Positions 11,901 to 21,435 of a stretch of 64,000 bases of DNA are shown here, piece by piece; the first letter of the stretch is position 1; each line of letters starts with the position of its first letter. Origin of the DNA: Lolium rigidum (Eukaryota > Streptophyta > Magnoliopsida > Poales > Poaceae); contig NC_061513.1 of NCBI RefSeq assembly GCF_022539505.1, positions 353,133,696 through 353,197,695 of the forward strand, written 5' to 3'. The translations under genes were made by a program, and so were the position numbers. The notes beneath the pieces are model-generated. The model saw only the letters and a program-made list of their open reading frames with translations. It was not told the DNA's origin and searched no databases.

Positions 11901-13881
11901 GAACAGCTCGAATAAAAACATAAGAGTTAAAATACAGTAATGCTAAACACCATTACAACTCATGAACTGATGAAAAATGGTATTACCAAAGTGGAAAAAG
12001 ATGACTCCACCTTTCTAGGCTGCTCAGGAGGTGCAAAGATTGTGTATGTTTCTTCCGCATAGCATCCAGTTTCTTCAGCTTGCCATTCTTTCTGGAAAAG
12101 AACGAGTAGCAAGACATATGGCACTTTTCTGTAGTAGTACTAATACCCTCTAACAGAAATGTGATGGCCATGTAAATAAAATGATAAGAAAGGTTAACAA
12201 CCGATGAGTAATAAGAGCTAAATGTGCATAAACGAGAGTACATGTACATCAACCATCGTCACAAATGAAGGTCAAACACTCTGTGTCAGCAGTTACTAAA
12301 TAAAAATCCCAAACAACCGAGAGGGCCAATCCCTGAAACAAATAACAGTAAGTTAGTTTGAAGACAAAACCAGCAATGGAACCATTAAGACTAAGATAGC
12401 AAAAACAAAATCTTTTAAAAAAGCGTATGTAGAGTTGAACAAATGTACTTCTTTTTCTGGGCAAAATGGGATTGGACATAGCAATTAATTCATTAATCCT
12501 TGCCCTCTCACTTTGGGGCCCAGAACTACTTGAGCCGCGAAAAAAACGTGGTTGGACGGCATCGTTCAATTGGGTTCGTGCTCGAGAACGCTTTGTCATT
12601 TTTTCTACAGGGGCATATCCTGTAATATATGAAGGTTTACACTGAGAAGGAAAGCTAAGTCGGGCGCTTAGAAGGATGTCTTTAGATAGAAATGTTTGAT
12701 AAATTTTGGAAATTATGAACACAGCATGAAGCTAGTTCAAATGGTGAAATGAACAACAAATAATTTCTAAAGAATGCGTCAGCAAATTTACCTGTCCAGC
12801 AGCCATTGTGAAATAATAATGAAGGTCACACTGGTCAGATGAATCCGTGAATAATAATCTGGAAAATACGACGACGACAATCCATGGAAGAAGAAATCAA
12901 GCAAGAAAATGTCATGTAGGCACGTAATTTTCGCTATACTGTAACCATGCATGAAGAACATTATGATTGCAGGAAAGCAGAAAAGCCGTACCTAAGCAAC
13001 CAGCATGTCGGGTGACTAATGAGACGTCCAATGTGAGATGGGTGTAGTGAGGAAAGACGTTCGTTGTGTCCACATATTTATATGGGAGAGAAGGGAGAAG
13101 TGAAAGTAACGCTCGGATTAATCGTCATAATCAAAGGACGGAGCATAATTACAGGATTGAAGAATGGGTCGAAATTACCAGCGTCATCAATCCATGATTA
13201 CGGCGGTGCCAGCGTCAATTAACCCGTGTGGAAGGAGAACCGGTCTTCCGATCCGGATGGGCCTGGTGCCCTTTTGCTGATTCCGTTGAACGGTGCCCAC
13301 TGGACGGCCTGAACGGGAGTCAAGGTTGGCCGTCCGCGAAGGCGGAGGACAAACATATTTGCTGAACGCTTTAATCTAGAAATCCGCCTGAAATCAGATC
13401 GAAAATACTGAAATTTGCGTCTTAAATTGAAGCGCAAGATCGTCACCTTCGTACCTACTTTGGCAGTTCATCCTGATCTGGTAGCTGGCGGTGCATGCGG
13501 AGGAAGAACAGAGGCACGCGTCGAAGGCGGAGGACGATTTCGGGACGGAGGAGAAGAGGAGTCCCAGTCGTAGGGGAAAGAGGATTTTTTTTCCTTGCAA
13601 CCGGTATAATTGAAGCCCAAATGCATAGGCCCATAAACCGTTTCGGGGCCTAAGTTTTGTGCTGGTACCTAACTTAATTTCGGGAGTAGCAGCCCTAGAA
13701 CGAAAATGGGCCAATAGGAGGACATACAAGCCTTTTTAACAGGAAGGCACGCAGGTTCGCGAACGAGCAGCCCCTTCGGATCGGTAACGACCATCTCGTC
13801 CGTCAGATGTGACGATCGAACGGCCAGAAATCTCAAATCGCTGTGGAGAGGCCGTACTGGTTCCATTATACTGTTAACTAA
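8994..13881 (-). mobile_element. Helitron nested in the Gypsy element
   Basis: The minus-strand 3' end has the hairpin GGGCGCAGCAACGCGCGCC, eight bases, CTAG, then host T, the same pattern as the element ending at 188. The Gypsy leader/3'-region sequence AAGCTAAGTGTTC...(A) before 8994 resumes as TTATTATTTACTTTCG at about 13882. A related intact stretch at 14912-14960 shows what the uninterrupted sequence looks like. The 5' end (13500-13881) resembles 2900-3272. The expected TC start is not visible, so that end may be slightly truncated. No Rep/helicase; interior is AT-rich with a few exon-like islands. Confidence 0.6.
11983..12800 (-). pseudogene. Exon-like islands inside Helitron 2
   Basis: Minus-strand stretches have coding-like composition and splice-like borders: an ATG exon at about 12784-12798 ending CAG before GTAAAT, a charged segment around 12450-12615 (e.g. 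KRSRARTQLND), and a segment around 12005-12090 preceded by TTTTCCAG. A TATAAATA box lies upstream near 13075. A straightforward join of the first two meets a stop, so this is either a broken captured gene or my exon borders are wrong. The protein is not recognised. No other gene is seen in 9000-13880. Confidence 0.25.
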
Positions 13882-14204
13882 TTATTATTTACTTTCGTCA
13901 CACCCGAATACTCGGGGGCTGCGTCATTGCATTATTACAACAAATTCATCCAAAACATTGGGGGCTGCGCCATTTCTTTGTTACCACAAATATACTTGGT
14001 TACTTGGTGAATTTCTCTTCTTCGGTTCTGGATATATCTTCTCCGGCTCAGTGAAATTATTTTCTTCGGCTCAGTGGAATTATTTTCTTCGACGTAGTGT
14101 ATTTATCTTCTTCGGCTCAGTGGATTTATTTTCTTCGGCTTACTGGATTGGTTTTCTTCGGGTTATTATTGGTTCACTCTTACCCGATGCGATTCCGGGT
14201 CAAT

Positions 14205-14420
14205 GGATTCATCTTCTATGGTTATTACTGGAACTAATTTCTTCGGGTCAATGAATTTACCCACTATGATATCAACGGATTCATCTTTTATGGTTATTAC
14301 TGGAACTAATTTCTTCGGGTCAATGAATTTACCCACTATGATATCAACGGATTCATCTTCTATGGTTATTACTGGATTTATTTTCTTCGGGTCATTGGAT
14401 TCATCCTCTATGATATCGGC
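14205..14420 (+). repeat. 72-bp tandem repeat
   Basis: Units start at 14205, 14277 and 14349 (GGATTCATCTT...); the first two are nearly identical and the third diverges after about 30 bp. Shorter TTCTTCGG(C/G)TCA repeats precede it from 14040. Confidence 0.85.
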
Positions 14421-15109
14421 GGATTCATCTTCAATATATGCTTCATCTTTACTGGCGTAATCTTCAATATGGATTCATCTCAAATACTTCATCTTGGATT
14501 CATCTCCAAGTACTTTATCTTTAATGGTGTAATCTTCAATGGTTTCCTGTCCAATGGCGTAAATTATCAGTGGATTCATATTATATTATTGTCAACGGCT
14601 TCATCCTAAATGGCTTCATCTTATATGACGCCGGACGACTCCGTCAACTTCTTCCGACATCACGATTAACACTCGGGGGCTCGACAATGACTTCGTCTCG
14701 AATAACAGCTATGACACGGCGTCTAAGCAACAATCATAACATCACCCCAGCAGCGCTCGGGGGCTCGGCTATATCTTCATCAACAATTTAGTGGCATAAA
14801 TTTTTGTTAATTCAGTGGTTTTTACTTCGGCTCGACTTTTTCGCTGCACTCGAAGACTTCATCAACTCCGATGCACGACCTACTTCCGTCGATTCCGTCA
14901 TATCCAATAAGCTAAGTGTTCTTTTTTACGCAAAGTTCATTATCATTTACTTTCGCTGCACCCGACGCTCGGGGGCTGCGCGGCATATATTCACTTTACA
15001 TCATCAAATCCGAGCATCTGACACCGCATGCGAAAAAGAGAGTCAAGGAAAAGATAGAAAAAGTTTGTTTATTTGTGCAGGGGAAAGCAAATTTCAAAGT
15101 ATATAAGAG

Positions 15110-15440
15110 AGAACCCGACGAAATTGTCTACAGGGAGAACTCGGCGAAATTGTCTTCAACAAAGAACAGGACTCGACGAAATTTTCCTGAAAGAGGAACC
15201 CGAAAAATTATCCTCAAGGAGGATCCGAAGAATTATCTTCTAGGAGGTCTCGAAGAATTGTCTCCAAGGATGAACCCGAAGAATTGTCCTCAAAGAGGAC
15301 CCGAAGAATTGTCCTCAGGGAGGACCCGAAGAATTGTCCTCAAAGAGGACCCGAAGAATTGTCCTCAGGGAGGACCCGAAGAATTGTCCTCAAAGAGGAC
15401 CCGAAGAAATTTTCTACGAAGGAGGAACTCGACGAATTTT
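15110..15440 (+). repeat. 25-bp tandem repeat array
   Basis: Around a dozen copies of a GAGGACCCGAAGAATTGTCC-type unit, near-perfect between 15285 and 15410 and degenerate outside. Because 25 is not a multiple of 3, one frame runs through all three phases and yields a 25-residue pseudo-repeat. There are no spacers, so it is not a CRISPR array. Confidence 0.85.
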
Positions 15441-16069
15441 TCATCAAGGAGGAACCCAAAAAAAAAGGGTTCATTAACTCGGTCATATTGTTCCGAGCAA
15501 GAGAATCGGTGATGTACCCGACAATATAGAAGAACCAATATAGTCGGCTGTCTCATCATGCCCGAGAAAAATATAGAAGAACCCGCAAAATGGGTCATTG
15601 CATCAGCCGAACAAGGCACTTGACAAAATATTCTCAGAGCGCCAAAGTCGCGAATAATCTCTGAATGCCGCAAAACTCTGCGAAGGTAAGACCCGGGTCC
15701 GTCCTGTGTGGCGTGGCATCGCCAAAGACTGCGCTCTGCTACTTTTTTCCACATCAACAGATGTGAAGAAATATCCCAGCGGACGCGCTGTGGACCCGAT
15801 AAAACATGACCGGGGCTCGACGGATGGTAAGACCTTAAGCGGCACTGTCGAGTTAGCACCAGGTATCCCGAGATCATGTCCGGGGACGTGATCTTGAAGT
15901 AGGTTTTTGCGGATTGCCACTAGAGCAGTTAACTAGTACCGATCCGTCGGATGAACTAGCCCCAATTACCATTATCCCTGTACAATATAGATATGGATGT
16001 CAAGTAAAAATAGCAACTGCACGAGTCGATAAAAAAAGGGGCTGCGCCAAGTTCTTCATCGAGTAGTAC

Positions 16070-16515
16070 AACTCAAGCCTGTGCCTAGGTGCAAGCACCT
16101 GTGCATAGGCTCGGGGGCTACTCTTATCGAGAGTATTGTTCACCCTCCCGATAAGATACAAGAAAGAGGAAAAATTATGGTGTCGATTAAAAGCAAGTTG
16201 AGCCTACACCCAAGTGCAAACACTTGGATGTAGCCTCGGGGGCTACTCCCATCGGGAGCGCTGGTCGCGCACCCGATAGAAAAATAACTTCAACAACATC
16301 TATGACAATCAAGGTTTGTAGACTCAACTCGATTCTTCGACTCGAGTGGAGCCTACTCCCATCGGGAGCACATGGATTTCATCAAGACCTCCAGAAATAT
16401 AGTTAAGTTCTTCATCGAGTAAGTACAACTTGAGTCTATGCCTAAGTGCAAGCACTTGCCCATAGACTCGGGGGCTACTCCCATCGGGAGCGCTGTCGCG
16501 CACCCGATAGAAAAA
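16070..16515 (+). repeat. Hairpin-bearing repeat units in Gypsy 3' region
   Basis: Three units (about 16070, 16198 and 16425) contain a stem from a CCTA..CAAG / CTTG..TAGG inverted pair, then CTCGGGGGCTACTCCCATCGGGAG with its CTCCC/GGGAG stem, and GCGCACCCGATAGA. The same unit occurs twice at 29998-30215. Confidence 0.7.
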
Positions 16516-16657
16516 TAATTTTAAGAATCGTCGACATCATCTACGCTACACATGATCTGCGACATGGACCTCGTCTTATATTTTCTTCAGCTTCGGAGAT
16601 GGTTATGCTTGGAGTTTCTACGCAAGTCTTCGACTTCCCTAGAAACTCGGGGGCTAC

Positions 16658-17064
16658 TGACATGGGCATACCCTTCGGATACCCATTATTAGTATACCTG
16701 GCTCTGCCCAATATGGAGAAGACCAAATATGGAGAAGGCCCAACAAGGCAACCCGAAGAAGTAGTCGACTAGGACTCTTGTAAAACCCTAGGCTGGTTGC
16801 ATATATAAAGCTAGCCGGGGCACCCGAAATAGGGGGACAACGGATAGACAGAATATAGACAACATAGCTCCGCCTACGGCGGCACCACGTAAACACATCT
16901 ATGATCATATACTGGATTGCTAGCAGCATGTAGGGATCCTCCACCGAGGGGACCCGAAGCTGGGTACGTCGTGTGCCTAATCTCGCTCCCGGAATCTCCA
17001 TCGTCGCTCTCTCCCAAAACCCAAGTCTACAATACGTAGGCATTGGCGAGGTGATCCCTCGTCA
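16658..17064 (+). repeat. 3' LTR of the 7.4-17.1 kb element
   Basis: 407 bp, preceded directly by the purine tract ending GGGGGCTAC and followed by CCAGC, which matches TCAGC before the 5' LTR except for one base. Confidence 0.9.
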
Positions 17065-17824
17065 CCAGCTACCCAGATTGCATCTTCAAAATGATTGTTG
17101 ACTGCCAGAAGGTCCACATCGATAGCTTGCATGGGTCTCAGATTCTTCATGGGCTCATAAATGTCCTTGTAGATGAACTCCTGCTCCATGCACCAGTATT
17201 TCCTGCCCTCTGTCTCTTCATCCCTTGGGAGGTCTTCATACCAGTTCTTCATGCGGATAGCGGAATAAGAGACAGGGTCCATGGTCTTGTAGTTTTCCCT
17301 TGAAGCCTTGTTCTTGTGCCTAGATGTTGAGGACTTGCGAGGAGCGTTGGGCGCGAACTCATCACTTGACCGATCAGCCCTAGGGCGTCTCCGAGCACCC
17401 CGAGAAACACGACCTGTGAATAGCAAAGATAGATAGCAAAGAGAAGATAATGCTCATAAGTCATGTATGATACAGTAATGTACTCTAGAAACATACTATA
17501 AGTCGGTACAAATCTAGACACGATAGATTGAAACAGAACTGCAGCGGCGATGAAGCTCCAGGCCGGATAATCCGGTGTCCCCTGGGGGCGGATAATCCGG
17601 CCAGGCCGAATAATCCGGTGTTTGCGGGGGCCGGATAATCTGGCCCTGCGAATCTTGCAGTTCTTCCAATCAAAAACTTGTCTATGACCAGATCGGCCTC
17701 ATAGCATGCAAGAGGAGTATACTACACACGATTTGGAACAACTAGACACCATCTTCACCAAGAAAATAGCACATACAAATCACAACACCTAGGGTTAGGG
17801 ATTGTGAGTCATACCCGCATCCAT
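17065..17824 (-). pseudogene. Extra (env-position) ORF of the Copia element, N-terminal part
   Basis: The open frame 17413-17065 (minus) encodes a basic Arg/Ser/Lys-rich N-terminal region followed by a more ordered segment. It has no ATG of its own at a good position. Upstream, ATGGATGCGG (17824-17815) is followed by GTATGA, and the frame begins right after a pyrimidine-rich stretch ending CACAG (acceptor at 17414-17415). Removing 17414-17814 puts that ATG in frame. I infer a 401-bp intron. The ORF then runs into the Gypsy TSD at 17065-17069 and continues at 7425-6376. Function unknown. Confidence 0.55.
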
Positions 17825-18125
17825 TGCGAAAGCCGCTTGGAGGAGAAGGTAGCTAGGGAGGAGAGGCACCCGATCCACCCAAAAACTCCGAGAGGGAGCG
17901 GACGGGGCGTCTCCGGCGAGGAGGAGGAGCTCCGGCGGCTTGAGGAGGGAGAAGGGGGCGCATGGGGGGAACTGATTGAAGTGGCAACCGTTCTCCCCGC
18001 GGCCTCCCTTAGTCCTCCCGCAAATCGCCCAGGCCGGATAATCCGGCCCAAAGTGAGGGCGGATAATCCGGCCCGGCCTGATATTCCAGGGTGCCAGGGG
18101 GCCGGATTATCCGGTTTTCTGGAAA
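17540..18125. repeat. CCGGATAATCCGG palindrome cluster
   Basis: At least seven copies or near-copies of GGCCGGATAATCCGGCC occur here (four at 17562-17650 inside the inferred intron, three at 18030-18120 upstream of the inferred start codon). The same motif is repeated in the LTR at 5330-5660. Intervening and flanking DNA up to 18778 shows no further gene. Confidence 0.75.
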
Positions 18126-18778
18126 ATTCCAGAACACCGGAAATCCTGCCTATCTTTAGTTGGTTATTTGCGAACCCATATGTGGTGCGATAAAATATCA
18201 CGTCACATATAAGATGCATATTTACCAATAAGATGGGGCAACCTAGATCATCCGACCGAGAAACCTCAAACTCCAAGTTTTTACCAAACATGACAAATGA
18301 GCAAGATGGAAGTGGCTTATAGGAGAGTGTAGGCTTAGGTTTAGAGGGTACAAACTGTTAATGGTACATGATCACTCAAGTTTGCAAGATATGAGCAAAT
18401 AAGGCCAAACTAGAGTGATTTCCCATAAGAACATGGAGTTGTCAAATAAAAGGCGATAAGATCCAAATAACTCCAACTCTTCACAAAGAAAAGTGTGGTG
18501 GCCTAGGCCACCATATATGAGTGTTATGGTATGGCACCACGAAGATATATCTTGGGTCCAAACCAATACTCATCATTGAAGCTCACATATCAACATATGA
18601 TATAACGAGAATGATATCTTTAATGTTGGCATTATGGGGGGAGGGATAGCTCAATAATTTAAACCGCACTCCCCCTATTTCCATGCCCTTATATAAACCA
18701 AATAAAGTTTTGAGACAAAGGTGTGTTTGCAAGATGGTCAAGCTATGCTCCTTGAATCAATGATATTTAGCTCATTCC

Positions 18779-20217
18779 TCAAATAAGAGAACCTTGCTTC
18801 ATCAAGAGGCTTCGTGAATATATCGGCAAGTTGATCTTTGGTAGGAACATAGATAAGCTCAATATCACCACGGGCAACATGATCCCTAATGAAATGATTC
18901 CGGATCTCAATATGCTTCGTTTTGAATGTTGCACCGGATTATAGGCAATCTTGATGGCACTTTCATTGTCACATAATAGAGGCACTTTGTCACAAATGAC
19001 ACCGTATTCCTTTAAAGTTTGCCTCATCCATAAAAATTGAGTGCATCCACTTGCGGCGGCAACATATTCGGCTTCGGCGGTGGAGAGAGATATACAATTT
19101 TGCTTCTTAGAAGACCAACACACCAAGGACCTACCAAGGAATTGGCAAGCCCCGGAAGTTGATTTCCTATCATCCTTGTCACCCGCCCAATCCGCATCGG
19201 TATATCCATTGAGAATAAAACTTGAGCCTTTGGGGTACCAAATACCATATCTTGGGGTATCAACCAAATACCGAAAGATTCTTTTGAGAGCCATCATGTG
19301 GCTCTCCTTAGGAGAAGCTTGATACCTTGCACACACACCAACACTCAACACTATGTCCGGTCTAGATGCACAAAGGTAAAGCAAAGATCCAATCATGGAG
19401 CGATATACCTTTTGATCCACCTCTTTACCATTGGGATCTAGGGCAAGATGACATTTGGTGACCATAGGAGTGGCCACACCCTTCAACTCGGTCATCTTGA
19501 ACCTCTTGAGCATGTCTTGGAGATATTTTCCTTGGTTGATGAAGGTTCCTTCCCTCAATTGCTTGATCTCAAAACCAAGGAAGAACTTCATCTCTCCCAT
19601 CATAGACATCTCAAACCTATCGGTCATAAGCTTTGCGAATTCATCATTGAAAGCTTTGTTAGTAGAGCCAAAGATAATATCATCAACATATAATTGGCAA
19701 ACGAAAAGCTCCCCATTGACCCTCTTAGTAAAAAGAGTGGGATCGATTAGCCTAGACATCAAACCCACGGTCTACCAATAATTCTTTAAGGTGCTCATAC
19801 CAAGCTCTAGGAGCTTGTTTGAGACCATAAAGAGCTTTATCAAGCTTGTAGACATGGTTAGGGAAGTTGAGATCCTCAAACCCCAGGGGTTGCTTAACAT
19901 AAACCTCTTCATGCAAAGGACCATTAAGAAATGCACTTTTCACATCCATTTGTTGTAACTTAAAGTTATGATGCGATGCATAAGCAAGAAGGATACGGAT
20001 GGACTCAAGGCGAGCCACGGGAGCATAGGTTTCTCCAAAGTCAATTCCCTCAACTTGAGAGAACCCTTGAGCCACCAATCTTGCCTTGTTCCTCACAACA
20101 TTTCCAAACTCATCTTGCTTGTTCTTGAAAATCCATTTAGTGCCTATAACATTGCGGCACCCCTTTGGCTTCTCTAATAAGGTCCACACTTTGTTGCGCT
20201 TGAAGTTGTTGAGTTCT
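18779..20217 (-). pseudogene. Copia polyprotein fragment: reverse transcriptase and RNase H
   Basis: Two overlapping minus-strand frames make up the C-terminal half of a Ty1/Copia pol. 20189-19752 carries the RT fingers/palm with DVKSAFLNG and [14 protein letters not shown]. 19768-18779 carries the catalytic YVDD box, GSLLYL, and the RNase H segment with DADWAGD and STAEAEY. A frameshift lies near 19760, where the first frame stops after the conserved DRGF-type motif, and another near 18925, after which the C terminus is read in a wrong frame. Integrase, protease and gag are lost; the 5' side is cut at 20217 by another LTR. The extra ORF and LTR downstream assign it to the SIRE/Maximus-like element. 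It is inactive. Confidence 0.92.
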
Positions 20218-21380
20218 TGTTATCACCAGAATTTGACCGGATCAGATGTGGGCCGCGATTGGAGATGGGTTTGAAGAATATACATAGAAGGAATACATGA
20301 ATCGGCCTTGTATACCAAGTTTGGGCTAGTTTGCCCATGTATCTGTAACATAGTAGGATACGTGTCGTTTAGAAGTTAGAGTTTAACCCGTGCACGGTTA
20401 GGTGCACGCCTGAATTAGAAAGTCCCCTGGACTATAAATATGTACCTAGGGTTTATGAAATAAACAATCACGTTCACCACAAACCAATCTCGGCGCATCG
20501 CCAACTCCCCCGTCTCGAGGGTTTCTTCCGGGTAAGCACCATGCTTCCTAGATCGCATCTTGCGATCTAGGCAGCACCCGTTTATTCGTCGTTCATGCGT
20601 TGCTCGTACTGAAGCCTTTTTGATGGCGAGCAACGTAGTTATCGTAGATGTCTTAGGGTTAGCATTGTTCTTCGTATCATATGCTTTCGTCGTGCAACCC
20701 TTAGGCATCTAGCCGCCCTTACGCCTATCCTGGGTGTAAGGGCGGCACCCTGCTTGATCATTATCTAGTAGATCCGATCCGTTATGATTGCTCCTTGTTC
20801 TTCAAGGATTAGTTTAATATCTGCATTGTTAGGCCTTACAAACGGGTCGAAGGATCCAGTGGCGCGTAGGGTGTCGTTTGCTAGCCCTAGACAGGATGTT
20901 CCGAGGATCAACTTCGTGTTGGTTTTTAGGCCTTGTCTAGGGTCGGTTTACGATCACCGTGCGTGGCCGCGAGGCTCGATCACGAGTAGGATGTTCCGAT
21001 TATGCGGTGAAAAGCCCAGATCGTAGTAGGCCGCTTTAGCTTTATCTTGATCAAGCAGGACCACCATCTGATCGTACACCTCGTACGTATCATGGGTGGA
21101 TCGGCTCTTTGAGCCGATTCACAGGACAACCTGAGAGCCGATCGAGGCTCGTATTTAACGTTTACGTGTATGCCATGCGAGGAAACTAAGCGAGGCATCA
21201 TCCAACACCTTCCCGACCAGGTATAGGTCAGGTGGCACGCCCTTGCATCAGCATCGGACGTGCGTGCGAAGGCTTTGCGGGCCGTCGCTCGGAGGGACCG
21301 GGGCCAGCCGCAGTCCTGGGAGATTCCCGGCTCTACGGTGTTGCCCGTCGCTGCCCGCCGGTGGGTTTCGACCGCAACAC
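20218..21380 (+). repeat. Gypsy 5' LTR (about 1.16 kb)
   Basis: Begins TGTTATCACC exactly where the Copia pol frame breaks and ends CGCAACA. It is followed by TGGCACGCCCGGTGGGAC, a primer-binding-like sequence common after Triticeae Gypsy LTRs. A TATAAATA box lies at 20433. A hairpin (CGGCTCTTTGAGCCG) is present at about 21100. Confidence 0.7.
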
Positions 21381-21435
21381 ATTCTGGCACGCCCGGTGGG
21401 ACAATCTTCGACATCCACCGCATCGCCATCTACAT

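Larger units (their letters stand above)
13882..16657 (+). other. Non-coding 3' region of the Gypsy-like element
   Basis: About 2.8 kb with no protein domain. It is built of CTCGGGGGCT-type segments, TTCTTCGG-rich arrays (14040-14460), a 25-bp tandem array (15110-15440), a block shared with 30370-30740 (15600-15990), and hairpin units (16070-16515), ending at the polypurine tract and 3' LTR. Confidence 0.7.
7426..17064 (+). mobile_element. Non-autonomous Gypsy-like LTR retrotransposon
   Basis: Two 407-bp LTRs (7426-7832 and 16658-17064) begin TGACATGGGC and end CCCTCGTCA. A primer-binding-like TTGGCGCCGTCTGTGGGA follows the first, and a polypurine tract (ACTCGGGGGCTAC) precedes the second. 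Flanks are TCAGC and CCAGC, a 5-bp TSD with one mismatch. By eye the LTRs differ at about six positions. The interior carries no gag, protease, RT or integrase; it consists of leader, a Helitron insertion (8994-13881), and a repeat-rich 3' region. Without the Helitron it is about 4.75 kb, so it must have moved with proteins supplied by a relative. The 3' region is shared with the element at 27.3-31.2 kb. Confidence 0.85.
4558..20217 (-). mobile_element. SIRE/Maximus-like Copia retrotransposon, 5'-truncated
   Basis: Minus-strand order: RT and RNase H (20189-18779), spacer with palindromes, an extra ORF (17824-6376, interrupted), polypurine tract, 3' LTR (5820-4558). An extra ORF between pol and the 3' LTR plus the TAGAGGGGGGGTGAATAG LTR motif fits the SIRE/Maximus lineage. 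Integrase, gag and the 5' LTR are missing; the element is cut at 20217 by the next Gypsy LTR. The inserted Gypsy element 7426-17064 is not part of it, leaving about 6 kb of Copia sequence. Confidence 0.75.

Noticed and set aside
15110..15440. CRISPR-like array
   Set aside because: Direct tandem copies without spacers in a plant retrotransposon.
14916..15512. 198-codon frame with repeated EELSS/PKNCPQ units as a possible repeat protein
   Set aside because: The 25-bp tandem repeat changes phase each unit, so the apparent 25-residue repeat is an artefact of the DNA period.
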